Part shown: positions 25,194 through 33,310 of the stretch, piece by piece
How positions within the stretch are numbered: position 1 is the first letter of the stretch
How the letters are laid out: every line of letters begins with the position of its first letter
Assembly: GCF_900090225.1 (NCBI RefSeq)
Contig: NZ_FMHY01000002.1
Span: 4,340,001-4,404,000, forward strand
Length of the DNA stretch: 64,000 bases
Reading direction: 5' to 3'
Source: Micromonospora eburnea
Lineage (GTDB): Bacteria; Actinomycetota; Actinomycetes; Mycobacteriales; Micromonosporaceae
Notes under the pieces: model-generated
What the model saw: only the letters and a program-made list of their open reading frames with translations
Told to the model about the DNA's origin: nothing
The model's database searches: none
Position numbers and translations under genes: made by a program

Positions 25194-26087
25194 ATGACCC
25201 GTCCCCGCCTGCCGTTCCTCCGAGCGGCGACCCGGGTGGCCGCGATCGCCGCCACCACCGCCGGTGTGCTGCTCGCCCTCACCCAGCCCGCCAGCGCCGC
25301 CGTGCCCACCGGACGCTACGTCGCGCTGGGCGACTCGTACACCGCCGGCCCACTCATCCCCACGCAGGTCGACCTGAACTGCCTGCGTTCCAACCGCAAC
25401 TACCCGTCCCTCGTCGCCGCGTCCGCCGGCTCCTCGTCGTTCGCCGACGTGAGCTGCTCCGGAGCCACCACCAACGACATCCTCAACAGCGGCAGCGGCC
25501 AGCTGGGGATCTCCGTACCGCCGCAGCTCAGCGCGGTGACCGCCAGCACGACACTGGTCACCGTGCAGATCGGTGGCAACGACATCGGCTTCTCCAGCAT
25601 CATCAGCGACTGCGCGCAGGCCAGCCTGAGCAACCCACTCGGATCGCCCTGCAAGAACAGGTACACCGCCGGGGGCACCGACCAACTGCAAGCCAGGATC
25701 AATGGCGCCGCCCCGAAGGTGACCGCCGTGCTCCAGGCGGTACACGCGGCCGCCCCGGGCGCGAAGGTCGTGGTGATCGGCTACCCGGCGATCCTGCCCG
25801 ACAGCGGCTACGGCTGCTGGCCCACGGTTCCGATCGCCTACCAGGACGTGCCCTACCTGCGCGCCGTCGAGAAGTCGCTGAACGCGATGCTCGCCAGCAC
25901 CGCGGCCGCCAACAACGCCACCTACGCCGACGCGTACACCCCATCGATCGGCCGCGACGCATGCACCAGCAGCGGCACCCGGTGGGTCGAAGGTCTGATC
26001 CCCCAGAACTCGGCCGCGCCGTTCCACCCGAACGCCACCGGCGAACGGGGCATGGCCGACGCCGTGCTGACCAAGCTGAACAGCTGA
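25194..26087 (+). CDS. Secreted SGNH/GDSL-family esterase/lipase
   Basis: A 297-residue exported hydrolase. Residues 1-29 are a signal peptide with an LLALTQPASA-A cleavage region. Block I is ALGDSYTAG with the nucleophile serine, block III is QIGGNDIGF, and the C-terminal histidine is in PFHPNATGERGMADAV. Six cysteines in the mature part probably form disulphides, as in Streptomyces SGNH lipases. ATG 25194 follows GGAGG by 4 nt; ATG 25173 is in frame but lacks a ribosome-binding site. A hairpin terminator follows. Confidence 0.9.
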   Translation: MTRPRLPFLRAATRVAAIAATTAGVLLALTQPASAAVPTGRYVALGDSYTAGPLIPTQVDLNCLRSNRNYPSLVAASAGSSSFADVSCSGATTNDILNSGSGQLGISVPPQLSAVTASTTLVTVQIGGNDIGFSSIISDCAQASLSNPLGSPCKNRYTAGGTDQLQARINGAAPKVTAVLQAVHAAAPGAKVVVIGYPAILPDSGYGCWPTVPIAYQDVPYLRAVEKSLNAMLASTAAANNATYADAYTPSIGRDACTSSGTRWVEGLIPQNSAAPFHPNATGERGMADAVLTKLNS

Positions 26088-26102
26088 CCGACCAGCACCC
26101 CA

Positions 26103-26140
26103 CGAACCGGGTCCCGTCGCGTCGCGGCGGGACCCGTTCG
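26103..26140 (+). terminator. Hairpin terminator after the esterase gene
   Basis: CGAACCGGGTCCCG pairs with CGGGACCCGTTCG with a single bulge; the loop is 11 nt. It lies 16 bp past the stop codon. Confidence 0.7.
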
Positions 26141-26267
26141 GCCCCGGGCTGAGATCGGCGGTGCATCGCGATCCCGATCTGATCGAACTGCCCTCCTGAC
26201 GGGTTGTACCGCTTGTTAAGCTAGTCCTGCGGCGTGGACCGCGATGAGAGTGCGAGGGAGCAGAGTC

Positions 26268-26300
26268 ATGGTGACGGGGGACGACGACATCTCGGGGTGA
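26268..26300 (+). CDS. Ten-residue leader peptide of the ABC-F gene
   Basis: ATG at 26268 with GAGGGAG 7 nt upstream opens a short frame, MVTGDDDISG, ending in TGA. Ten bases later a long GC hairpin begins. Short leader ORFs before a terminator hairpin are a known control device for antibiotic-induced ABC-F genes: stalled ribosomes on the leader prevent hairpin formation. The good ribosome-binding site and the position support a real leader; stalling itself is inference. Confidence 0.6.
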   Translation: MVTGDDDISG

Positions 26301-26309
26301 GCGGCCCCA

Positions 26310-26337
26310 GCCGCCCGCCGGCCTGCGCCGGGGCGGC
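26310..26337 (+). promoter_or_regulatory. Attenuator-type hairpin in the ABC-F leader
   Basis: GCCGCC(cg)CCGGC-ctgc-GCCGG-GGCGGC forms an 11-bp stem with a two-base bulge and a 4-nt loop. TGTCTTGTCG follows. A second, smaller GC-rich hairpin can form at 26361-26373. Together with the leader ORF this fits transcription attenuation upstream of the ATG at 26416. Confidence 0.55.
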
Positions 26338-26415
26338 CCTGTCTTGTCGTAGACCTGTCTGCCCGGCCGGGGCGTCTTTCGCGTCCCCGGCTCTCTCTCC
26401 GAGGTTGACTCCCCG

Positions 26416-28053
26416 ATGTCTGATGTCTGCATTGTTTGCACCAACCTGTCCTTTTCCTGGCCGGACGACACTCCGGTCTTCCGGAATCTGTCCTTCACCG
26501 TGCCGCCCGGCCGTACGGGCCTGGTCGCGCCGAACGGCGCCGGCAAGACAACCCTGCTCCGTCTGATCGCGGGCGACCTCACCCCCACCGGTGGCGGCGT
26601 GACGGTCGAGGGTGTCCTCGGCTACCTGCCACAGAACCTGCCCCTGGCCGGTGACCTGACCGTCGCGGAGGTGCTCGGGATCGACGCGGCCCTCGCGGCA
26701 CTGCGCGCCATCGAGGCGGGCGACGCGGCGGAGGAACACTTCACGGCCGTCGGGGACGACTGGGACGTGGAGGAGCGCAGCCGCGCCGAACTCGACCGGC
26801 TGGGCCTCGGTGACGTGGCGTTGGACCGGCGCCTGCACACTCTCAGCGGCGGGCAGGTGGTGTCTCTCGGCCTGGCGGCGCAACTGCTCCGGCGCCCGGA
26901 CGTGCTGCTGCTGGACGAGCCGACCAACAACCTCGACATCGACGCGCGCCACCGGCTGTACGCGGTGCTGGAGGGCTGGTCCGGGTGCCTGCTGGTGGTC
27001 AGCCATGACCGGGTCCTGTTGGATCGGATGGACCGCATCGCCGAGCTCGACCGCGGTGAGGTGCGCCTGTTCGGCGGGAACTTCACCGCGTACGAGGAGG
27101 CGGCGCGTACGGCACGCGAGGCGGCGGAGCGGACCGTACGCAGCGCCGAGCAGGACGTGAAGCGGGAGAAGCGGGAGATGCAACAGGCCCGGGAGCGGGC
27201 CGACCGCCGAGCCAGCAACGCCGCCCGCAACCTCGGCAACGCCGGCCTGGCCCGCATCGTCGCCGGTGGGCTCAAGCGCAGCGCCCAGGAGTCGGCCGGC
27301 CGGGCACAGCAGGCGCACGCCAACCGGGTCAGCGAGGCCCAGAACCGGCTCGACGAGGCCAGCCGGTCACTGCGCGACGACCAGGCCCTGACCCTGGACC
27401 TGCCCGACACCACCGTGCCCGCCGGCCGTACCGTGGTCGCCGGCGAGCGCATGCAGGTCTACCACGGCGACCGGGCCGTCTTCGCCGGCGACGGCGTCGA
27501 CCTGACCATCCGGGGACCGGAACGGATCGCGCTGACCGGCCCCAACGGCGCCGGCAAGTCGACCCTGCTGCGCCTGTTGCAGGGTGACCTCGACCCGGAC
27601 ACCGGGCAGGTGCACCGCGCCGACGGCCGCGTCGCGTACCTGTCGCAGCGCCTCGACCTGCTGAATCTCGACCGGACGGTCGCGGAGAACTTCGCCGCGT
27701 ACGCCCCCGACCGGCCGCCGGCCGAACGGATGAACCTGCTCGCCCGGTTCCTGTTCCGCGGCGCCCGCGCCCATCTCCCGGTCGGCGTGCTCTCCGGCGG
27801 CGAGCGGCTGCGCGCCACCCTCGCCTGCGTCCTGTACGCCCAGCCGGCGCCGCACCTGCTGCTGCTTGACGAACCCACCAACAACCTCGACCTGGTCAGC
27901 GTGGGCCAACTGGGCAGCGCCCTCACCGCCTACCGGGGTGCGTTCGTGGTGGTCAGCCACGACGAACGGTTCCTCACCGACATCGGTGTGCAGCGGTGGC
28001 TCCGCCTCGACGGCGGCCAGCTACGCGAAGTCCCCGCGCCCGAGCACGCCTGA
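26416..28053 (+). CDS. ABC-F family ATPase (putative ribosome-protection protein)
   Basis: A 545-residue soluble protein with two ABC cassettes and no membrane domain. Walker A sites are APNGAGKTT (about residue 37) and GPNGAGKST (about 375); signatures are LSGGQ and LSGGE; Walker B sites are LLLDEPTNNLD in both halves. The charged interdomain linker (residues about 220-320, rich in Arg/Glu/Ala) is long, as in ABC-F factors that reach the ribosomal P-site or peptidyl-transferase centre. Members protect ribosomes from macrolides, lincosamides or pleuromutilins. The leader peptide and hairpin upstream support antibiotic-dependent expression. It is followed by a second ABC-F gene. Drug specificity cannot be read. 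Confidence 0.9.
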   Translation: MSDVCIVCTNLSFSWPDDTPVFRNLSFTVPPGRTGLVAPNGAGKTTLLRLIAGDLTPTGGGVTVEGVLGYLPQNLPLAGDLTVAEVLGIDAALAALRAIEAGDAAEEHFTAVGDDWDVEERSRAELDRLGLGDVALDRRLHTLSGGQVVSLGLAAQLLRRPDVLLLDEPTNNLDIDARHRLYAVLEGWSGCLLVVSHDRVLLDRMDRIAELDRGEVRLFGGNFTAYEEAARTAREAAERTVRSAEQDVKREKREMQQARERADRRASNAARNLGNAGLARIVAGGLKRSAQESAGRAQQAHANRVSEAQNRLDEASRSLRDDQALTLDLPDTTVPAGRTVVAGERMQVYHGDRAVFAGDGVDLTIRGPERIALTGPNGAGKSTLLRLLQGDLDPDTGQVHRADGRVAYLSQRLDLLNLDRTVAENFAAYAPDRPPAERMNLLARFLFRGARAHLPVGVLSGGERLRATLACVLYAQPAPHLLLLDEPTNNLDLVSVGQLGSALTAYRGAFVVVSHDERFLTDIGVQRWLRLDGGQLREVPAPEHA

Positions 28054-28069
28054 CCACCGACTCCGCCCC

Positions 28070-28108
28070 GCTCCGGGCCACCGGCCGTACCGGCCCGTGG
28101 CCCGGAGC
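28070..28108 (+). terminator. Strong hairpin between the two ABC-F genes
   Basis: GCTCCGGGCCAC (28070-28081) and GTGGCCCGGAGC (28097-28108) are exact complements, and the 15-nt centre contains a smaller GGCC/GGCC stem. It lies in the 74-bp gap and may end the first transcript or act as an attenuator for the second gene. Confidence 0.7.
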
Positions 28109-28127
28109 GTCCCAAAGGTGACCCTCC

Positions 28128-29741
28128 ATGCCCGACGCACTGCTCGCTCATGACCTCGTCCGTACCCTCGGCACCCGTCGCGTGCTGGACGGGGTCTCTC
28201 TCACCGCGGCCCCGGGCCGCCGGATCGGCCTGATCGGCGAGAACGGCACCGGCAAATCCACCCTGCTCCGCCTGCTCGCCGGTGCGGACGAACCGGACGC
28301 CGGCACCGTCGTTCGCCCACCAGACCTCGGATACCTGCCGCAGGAAGTCCCCTACGACCCGGCCGCGACCGTGGCGGACGTGCGCGACGACGCCCTGCGC
28401 GAGGCCCGTGCCGTCCTCACCGACCTCGATCGGCTCGCCGACCAGCTCGCCCGTACCGTCGACGACACACCCGACCAGGAACGGCTGCTCGCCGACTACA
28501 GCGAGCTGCTCGACCGCGCCCAGGCCGTCAACGCCTGGGACGCCGAGCGACGCGCCGACGTGGTCCTCGCGGCAGTCGGCCTCGGCGATGTGGCACCGGA
28601 ACGGGCGCTCGCCGGGCTCTCCGGCGGCCAGCGCGGCCGGCTCGCGCTCGCCGCCCTGCTCATCCGCCTGCCCTCGGCGCTGCTGCTCGACGAACCCACC
28701 AACCACCTCGACGACGCCGCGGCGGCCTTTCTCGAACAGCAGTTGCGCGACCTGCCCGGAGCCGTCGTCGTAGCCAGTCACGACCGGGCCTTCCTCGACG
28801 CCGTCTGCACCGACCTGATCGACCTCGACCCCGCTGTCTCCGGCCCGGTCCGCTTCGGCGGCAGCTACCGCGACTACCTGGCTCACCAGCGCAGCGAGCG
28901 GGAGCGCTGGCAGCGACGCCACGCCGAACAGCAGGAGGAACTGGCCGAGCTACGCCGGCAGGTCGCGGTGACAGCGCACGAGGTCGCGCCGGACCGGGAG
29001 CGGCGCGACAACGAGAAGATGGGATACGGCCACACCGCCGGCCGGGTGCAGAACCAGATCGCCCGACGGGTGCGTGCCGCCAGCCGCCGGCTCGACGACC
29101 TCGAACGCGCCGCCGTCCCGCCGCCGCCCGAACCGCTGCGGTTCCGCGCCACCGCGCTCGCCACCGCCACCGCCGACGGGACCCTCGTCAGCCTGCGTCA
29201 CGTGCGGATACCCGGCCGGCTCACCCTCGACCGGCTGGACCTCGCCGCCACCGACCGGCTGCTGGTCACCGGCGCCAACGGTGCGGGCAAGTCCACGCTC
29301 CTCGCTGTCCTCGCCGGCCGGCTGGACCCGGCCGGTCACGTCCGACGCCGCCCCGATCTGCGCGTCGGCGTCCTGGCACAGGACACGGTGTTCGACCGGC
29401 CCGAGCGCACCGCCACGGAAATCTACGCCAACGTCCTGGGCTCGGTACGCGCCGACGCCGTACCGCTGGACGGCCTCGGCCTGCTCACTGCCCACGACGC
29501 GCGTCGGCCGGTCGGCGAGCTGTCGGTCGGCCAGCGACGCCGGCTCGCCCTGGCCCTGTTGGTGGCCGACCCACCCGACCTGCTGCTACTTGACGAGCCC
29601 ACCAACCACCTCTCGCCCCGACTCTGCGACGAACTGGAGGATGCCCTCGGCGGCAGCCCCGGTGCCGTCGTGGTCGCCAGCCATGACCGGTGGCTGCGCT
29701 CCAGGTGGCAGGGACGCGAGATCCATCTACGCGGCACCTGA
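28128..29741 (+). CDS. Second ABC-F family ATPase
   Basis: A 537-residue duplicated ABC protein without membrane segments. It has Walker A GENGTGKST and GANGAGKST, LSGGQRGRLAL and LSVGQRRRLAL signatures, and LLLDEPTNHLD and LLLDEPTNHLS Walker B sites. The signature of the second half (SVGQ) is slightly degenerate. The linker contains a long coiled-coil-like helix (ERERWQRRHAEQQEELAELRRQV). It is clearly different in sequence from the preceding ABC-F, so this is not a recent tandem duplication. Likely a ribosome-associated resistance or translation factor. Confidence 0.9.
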   Translation: MPDALLAHDLVRTLGTRRVLDGVSLTAAPGRRIGLIGENGTGKSTLLRLLAGADEPDAGTVVRPPDLGYLPQEVPYDPAATVADVRDDALREARAVLTDLDRLADQLARTVDDTPDQERLLADYSELLDRAQAVNAWDAERRADVVLAAVGLGDVAPERALAGLSGGQRGRLALAALLIRLPSALLLDEPTNHLDDAAAAFLEQQLRDLPGAVVVASHDRAFLDAVCTDLIDLDPAVSGPVRFGGSYRDYLAHQRSERERWQRRHAEQQEELAELRRQVAVTAHEVAPDRERRDNEKMGYGHTAGRVQNQIARRVRAASRRLDDLERAAVPPPPEPLRFRATALATATADGTLVSLRHVRIPGRLTLDRLDLAATDRLLVTGANGAGKSTLLAVLAGRLDPAGHVRRRPDLRVGVLAQDTVFDRPERTATEIYANVLGSVRADAVPLDGLGLLTAHDARRPVGELSVGQRRRLALALLVADPPDLLLLDEPTNHLSPRLCDELEDALGGSPGAVVVASHDRWLRSRWQGREIHLRGT

Positions 29742-29797
29742 CCGGTCGGGCTCGGACATGCCACCGGAACCCCTGGCCCGGGGGTTGGCCCTCCGGC

Positions 29798-29823
29798 CCG
29801 ACGGGGGGTTAACCCCCCGTCGG
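29798..29823. terminator. 26-bp perfect palindrome downstream of the second ABC-F gene
   Basis: The sequence CCGACGGGGGGTT followed by its exact reverse complement gives 13-bp arms without a loop. Just upstream, AACCCC (29768-29773) and GGGGTT (29781-29786) form a second hairpin. The position 57 bp after the stop suggests termination, although a loop-free palindrome is also a good protein-binding site. Confidence 0.6.
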
Positions 29824-29945
29824 ATCCGGGGGCGCATCGGATGGTTCGGCGGTGCGTGTTCGCCGAGGCTGGTGGACGCATCAGCACCGTCCAAGGCGGG
29901 CCCGTCCAATCAGCTACGAGCCCGTGTCCTCTTCTGGAGCGCCCG

Positions 29946-30953
29946 TTGACCATCCCTGCAAAATGTCTCAGCGCTGTGCGTGGCTGGCACCGCCCGCTGG
30001 TGGCGAACGCGACGCTCATGTTCGCCCTGGCATTGTTCTCCGCCGTCGCTCTGTTCGTCGACGATCGCCTGCTCATGGGCGAGGCGATCTGGGTGAAGCC
30101 GATGAAGTTCGGCTTCGCCATGGGGGTGTACGGCCTGACGTTGGCGTGGCTGCTCAGCAAGCTGGGCAGGGGCAGACGTCTCGGCTGGTGGCTCGGCACT
30201 GTCTTCGCGGTCGCCGGTCTGCTCGACGTCGGTGCCGTCGTCCTTGCTGCCGCGCACGGCACCATCAGCCACTTCAACAACAACGCCGAGCCGGTCGCCC
30301 ACACCGTGCGAACGGCGTTCTCCATCGGCGTCGCGCCGCTGCTGCTGATCACTCTGATCATCGCGGTCCTGGTCCTGATCCAACGCACCGGCGACCTCGC
30401 CATGGCCCGCGCCCTGCGCGCCGGGCTCGGGCTCGCCGCCGCCAGCATGGTGGTGGCCCTCTGGCTCAGCAACTCCGCGGGTGCCCGCACGGTGACCGAC
30501 GCCAATGGCGACCCGGTGTCCATGAACGGCGGCCACGGCATCGGCGACCCCGACGGCAGCGGCATGTTCCTCACCAACTGGAGTACGACCGGCGGCGACC
30601 TTCGCGTACCGCACTTCGTCGGCCTGCACGCCATCCAGGTGCTGCTGCTCATCACCGCGATCCTGGGAGTCCTCGCGACCAGCCATGGCTGGCTCCGCGA
30701 CGAACGGGTCCGGGCCCGACTGGTCGGCATCGCCGGCCTCGCCTACACCGGTGTGTTCGCAGCGCTCGCCTGGCAGGCGAAGCGTGGCATTCCGGTGACC
30801 CGTCTCGATCGGCAGACCCTGGTCGCCTTTACCGGGGTGGCGGTGTTCACGCTCGTGGCGGCCGCAGCGGTGGTCCTCGCCGCGCGCCGGCGGTCCGCGT
30901 CGCCCACCGGCAATCTGGCCGTACGGCTGGCCGACGTCGGCGAGGGCGGTTGA
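29946..30953 (+). CDS. Integral membrane protein of unknown function
   Basis: A 335-residue protein with about eight hydrophobic segments (LMFALALFSAVALFVDDRLL, WLLGTVFAVAGLLDVGAVVL-like and others) and a polar loop near residues 175-210 rich in Gly, Asn and Asp. I do not recognise the family. The start is taken as TTG 29946 with GGAG 6-7 nt upstream. A longer frame from ATG 29841 would include low-complexity sequence after the palindrome and is less likely. It is co-directional with the ABC-F genes but separated by a likely terminator. Confidence 0.7.
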   Translation: MTIPAKCLSAVRGWHRPLVANATLMFALALFSAVALFVDDRLLMGEAIWVKPMKFGFAMGVYGLTLAWLLSKLGRGRRLGWWLGTVFAVAGLLDVGAVVLAAAHGTISHFNNNAEPVAHTVRTAFSIGVAPLLLITLIIAVLVLIQRTGDLAMARALRAGLGLAAASMVVALWLSNSAGARTVTDANGDPVSMNGGHGIGDPDGSGMFLTNWSTTGGDLRVPHFVGLHAIQVLLLITAILGVLATSHGWLRDERVRARLVGIAGLAYTGVFAALAWQAKRGIPVTRLDRQTLVAFTGVAVFTLVAAAAVVLAARRRSASPTGNLAVRLADVGEGG

Positions 30954-31113
30954 CCGACCGGCAGCCGGCCGTCCGTGGCCACGGACGGCGGGCCGCGGCC
31001 ACGGCGACGGTCAGGCGGCGGGCGCAACCGCGCCCCTGCCTCCGCCGTGAGTAGCAGGTCCACGGCGGGAATATCGGTCGCGCCACCCGACGTTCACGGC
31101 TAGCGTGACCACC

Positions 31114-31206
31114 ATGTTCGGCACCGTCGGCTCTGTGCGGCCCGCAGGTTCCCACCTGCCGGCCGCCGCCGACGTGTGCGCATGGCTGGCTGATACCCGA
31201 GGCTGA
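31114..31206 (+). CDS. Thirty-residue leader ORF upstream of the extra EF-Tu gene
   Basis: ATG 31114 opens a 30-codon frame that ends in a TGA at 31204-31206. The very next base starts the left arm of a hairpin. The encoded peptide begins MFGTVGSVRPAGS and ends WLADTRG. A TAGCGT box seven bases before the ATG may make it leaderless. The exact abutment of stop codon and stem suggests translation-coupled attenuation. That it is translated is inference. Confidence 0.4.
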   Translation: MFGTVGSVRPAGSHLPAAADVCAWLADTRG

Positions 31207-31241
31207 CCCTCCTCTCGCTCTGGCAGAACCACGGAGGAGGG
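31207..31241 (+). promoter_or_regulatory. Leader hairpin before the EF-Tu gene
   Basis: CCCTCCTC (31207-31214) pairs perfectly with GAGGAGGG (31234-31241). The right arm GGAGGAGGG is also a Shine-Dalgarno-like sequence. The hairpin lies 125 bp before the EF-Tu ATG and would be masked by a ribosome finishing the leader ORF. Confidence 0.45.
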
Positions 31242-31366
31242 TGGCCCGGAGGTCCGGCGCTGCCCCGGTAGGCACGCCGTGACGCGCGGTTCTGGCGCGG
31301 TCTCTGCGGAGTGGCACCCGCCCGCGTACGTCGTCCGCCATTTCGTCTCCAATGTGGAGTCTCATC

Positions 31367-32554
31367 ATGGCCAAGAGCCAGTTCGTGCGTACGAAGCCGC
31401 ACCTCAACATCGGCACGATGGGTCACGTCGACCACGGCAAGACGACCCTGACTGCCGCTATCACCAAGGTCCTCGCCGACCGCGACCCCGCCGTCAACCG
31501 GTTCGTGTCCTTCGAGGGCATCGACCGGGCGCCGGAGGAGGCGGCGCGGGGCATCACGATCAACATCGCGCACGTCGAGTACGAGACCGCGACCCGGCAC
31601 TATGCCCACGTGGACATGCCCGGCCACGCCGACTTCGTGAAGAACATGATCACGGGGGCGGCGCAGGTCGACGGGGCGATCCTGGTCGTCTCCGCGCTGG
31701 ACGGGGCGATGCCACAGACCCGCGAGCACGTGCTCCTCGCTCGGCGGGTCGGCGTGCCCTACCTGGTGGTGGCGATGAACAAGGCCGACGCGGTAGAGGA
31801 CCCGGAGCTGCTCGACCTGGTCGAGCTCGAGGTTCGGGAGCTGGTGTCCGAATACGGGTTCCCCGGCGACGAGGTGCCCGTCGTACGGGTGTCGGCGCTG
31901 CGTGCCCTGGAGGGCGACCCACGCTGGGTGTCGTCCGTCGTGGAGCTGCTCGACGCTGTCGACCGGTACGTCCCGGTGCCAGCCCGCGAGTTCGGCGAGC
32001 CGTTCCTGATGCCGATCGAGAACGTCATGACAATCTCCGGTCGGGGGACCGTGGTCACCGGCGCGATCGAGCGGGGCACGCTGCACGTCGGCGACCCGGT
32101 GGAGGTGGTCGGCCTCGGCCCGACGCTGGCGACCGTGGCGACGGGGCTGGAAACCTTCGGCAAGTCGCTGACGACCGCCGAGGCCGGGGACAACGCCGCC
32201 ATCCTGCTGCGCGGGGTCAAGCGCGACCAGGTACAGCGGGGTCAGGTGGTGGCGCAGCCGGGCAGCGTGACGCCGCACCAGCGCTTCCGGGCCAGGCTCT
32301 ACGCGCTGACCACCGCCGAAGGCGGGCGCCATACGCCGTTCCTCGCCAACTACCGGCCGCAGTTCTACCTCCGCACCACGGACGTGGTCGGGTCGGTGGA
32401 CCTCGGTGACGTGGCGATGGTCCTGCCGGGCGACACCGTCGACCTGTCGGTGGAGCTGGGCAAGCCGGTCGCGATGGATGTCGGGCTCAGCTTCGCGGTC
32501 CGGGAGGGTGGCCGTACGGTCGCCGCCGGCACGGTCACCGAACTGCTCGACTGA
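31367..32554 (+). CDS. tuf: Elongation factor Tu, divergent (tuf3-like) paralogue
   Basis: A GTPase of 395 residues that carries aminoacyl-tRNA to the ribosome. G-motifs are intact: GHVDHGKT, the effector loop RGITINIAHVEY, DMPGHAD (normally DCPGH), NKAD and SAL. It differs from housekeeping EF-Tu at many otherwise fixed positions and stands outside the usual rpsL-rpsG-fusA-tuf operon, as Streptomyces tuf3 does. In the segment AEAGDNAAILLRG, Ala278 occupies the place of E. coli Gly275, a position where Ala is reported to give GE2270A resistance. LSFAVREGG has Ser in place of Arg373. ATG 31367 has GGAG 7 nt upstream. The leader ORF/hairpin suggests conditional expression. A likely antibiotic-tolerant backup EF-Tu (inference). 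Confidence 0.93.
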   Translation: MAKSQFVRTKPHLNIGTMGHVDHGKTTLTAAITKVLADRDPAVNRFVSFEGIDRAPEEAARGITINIAHVEYETATRHYAHVDMPGHADFVKNMITGAAQVDGAILVVSALDGAMPQTREHVLLARRVGVPYLVVAMNKADAVEDPELLDLVELEVRELVSEYGFPGDEVPVVRVSALRALEGDPRWVSSVVELLDAVDRYVPVPAREFGEPFLMPIENVMTISGRGTVVTGAIERGTLHVGDPVEVVGLGPTLATVATGLETFGKSLTTAEAGDNAAILLRGVKRDQVQRGQVVAQPGSVTPHQRFRARLYALTTAEGGRHTPFLANYRPQFYLRTTDVVGSVDLGDVAMVLPGDTVDLSVELGKPVAMDVGLSFAVREGGRTVAAGTVTELLD

Positions 32555-32561
32555 GGTACGC

Positions 32562-32595
32562 GGAAGGGCTCCCTGTCCCGGCAGGGAGCCCTTCC
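32562..32595 (+). terminator. Rho-independent-type hairpin after EF-Tu
   Basis: GGAAGGGCTCCCTG and CAGGGAGCCCTTCC form a perfect 14-bp stem with a 6-nt loop, 7 bp after the stop codon. It may serve the convergent DinB gene as well. Confidence 0.85.
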
Positions 32596-32607
32596 CATAC
32601 CGTTCGG

Positions 32608-33198
32608 CTACGCGAACCGGTCAGCGAGCTTCGTCAGCTTCGTGACGTACGCCGGCCAGTCATAGTCGTCGGGGATGTTGGTGTTCTCCCGCCGCAGGCC
32701 GATCGTCGTGTCGTGCTGCTCGCGCATGATGTCGGCGTGACCGGCGTGACGGGCCAGGTCGCAGGTCACGTGGATGATGATCCTTTGCAGCGTCACAATC
32801 TGTCCGCCCGGCCGCCACCACGGCACCCGGCCCGGCGCGTCGAGCGGTAGCTGTTCGATCGTCTGATCCGCGAACACCCCGACACGGCGATACAGGTCGA
32901 TCAGCCCACCCTTCGTCTCATCCTCCCGCGCGTACCAGTCCGCCTGCGGATCCTCGTCGTACGCCTGCTCGGGAACCAGTTCCTCGGGCGTCGGGAATTC
33001 GCGCCCGAAGGTAGGCCCGAAGTAGCCGGCCTCGACATTGAGGCAGTGCTTGAGAACTCCCAGCAGGTTGTTGCCGGTCGCGGTGCGGGGCAGCCTGGCC
33101 TCGCGTTCGCTCAGCCCGTCGAGCTTCCAGATCAGGTCTTCGCGAGTCGCCTGCAGGTAGTGGTGCAGCGCCGCCTTCGGGTCACCCAGATCAGCCAT
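32608..33198 (-). CDS. DinB family / DUF664-type protein
   Basis: A 196-residue four-helix-bundle protein of the DinB superfamily. The metal-binding histidines can be placed in VLKHCLNVEAGYFG (helix 2) and HVTCDLARHAGHADIMRE (last helices), with a further one near the N-terminus (LHHYLQATREDLIWKLDGL). Members include mycothiol- or bacillithiol-dependent S-transferases and maleylpyruvate isomerase-like enzymes; in an actinobacterium a mycothiol link is plausible but not shown. ATG 33198 is the natural start. It converges with EF-Tu. Confidence 0.85.
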   Translation of the reverse strand: MADLGDPKAALHHYLQATREDLIWKLDGLSEREARLPRTATGNNLLGVLKHCLNVEAGYFGPTFGREFPTPEELVPEQAYDEDPQADWYAREDETKGGLIDLYRRVGVFADQTIEQLPLDAPGRVPWWRPGGQIVTLQRIIIHVTCDLARHAGHADIMREQHDTTIGLRRENTNIPDDYDWPAYVTKLTKLADRFA

Positions 33199-33310
33199 GC
33201 CCGCCAGTCTTCCTCATACGCCGGGCCATCGGGCGAGCTGTCGCCTGCAAGATCAGCGCCTGGCTGGCTGGGCCGGCCTCCGGTGTTCGTCAGTGAGTCC
33301 GGGCCGCACG

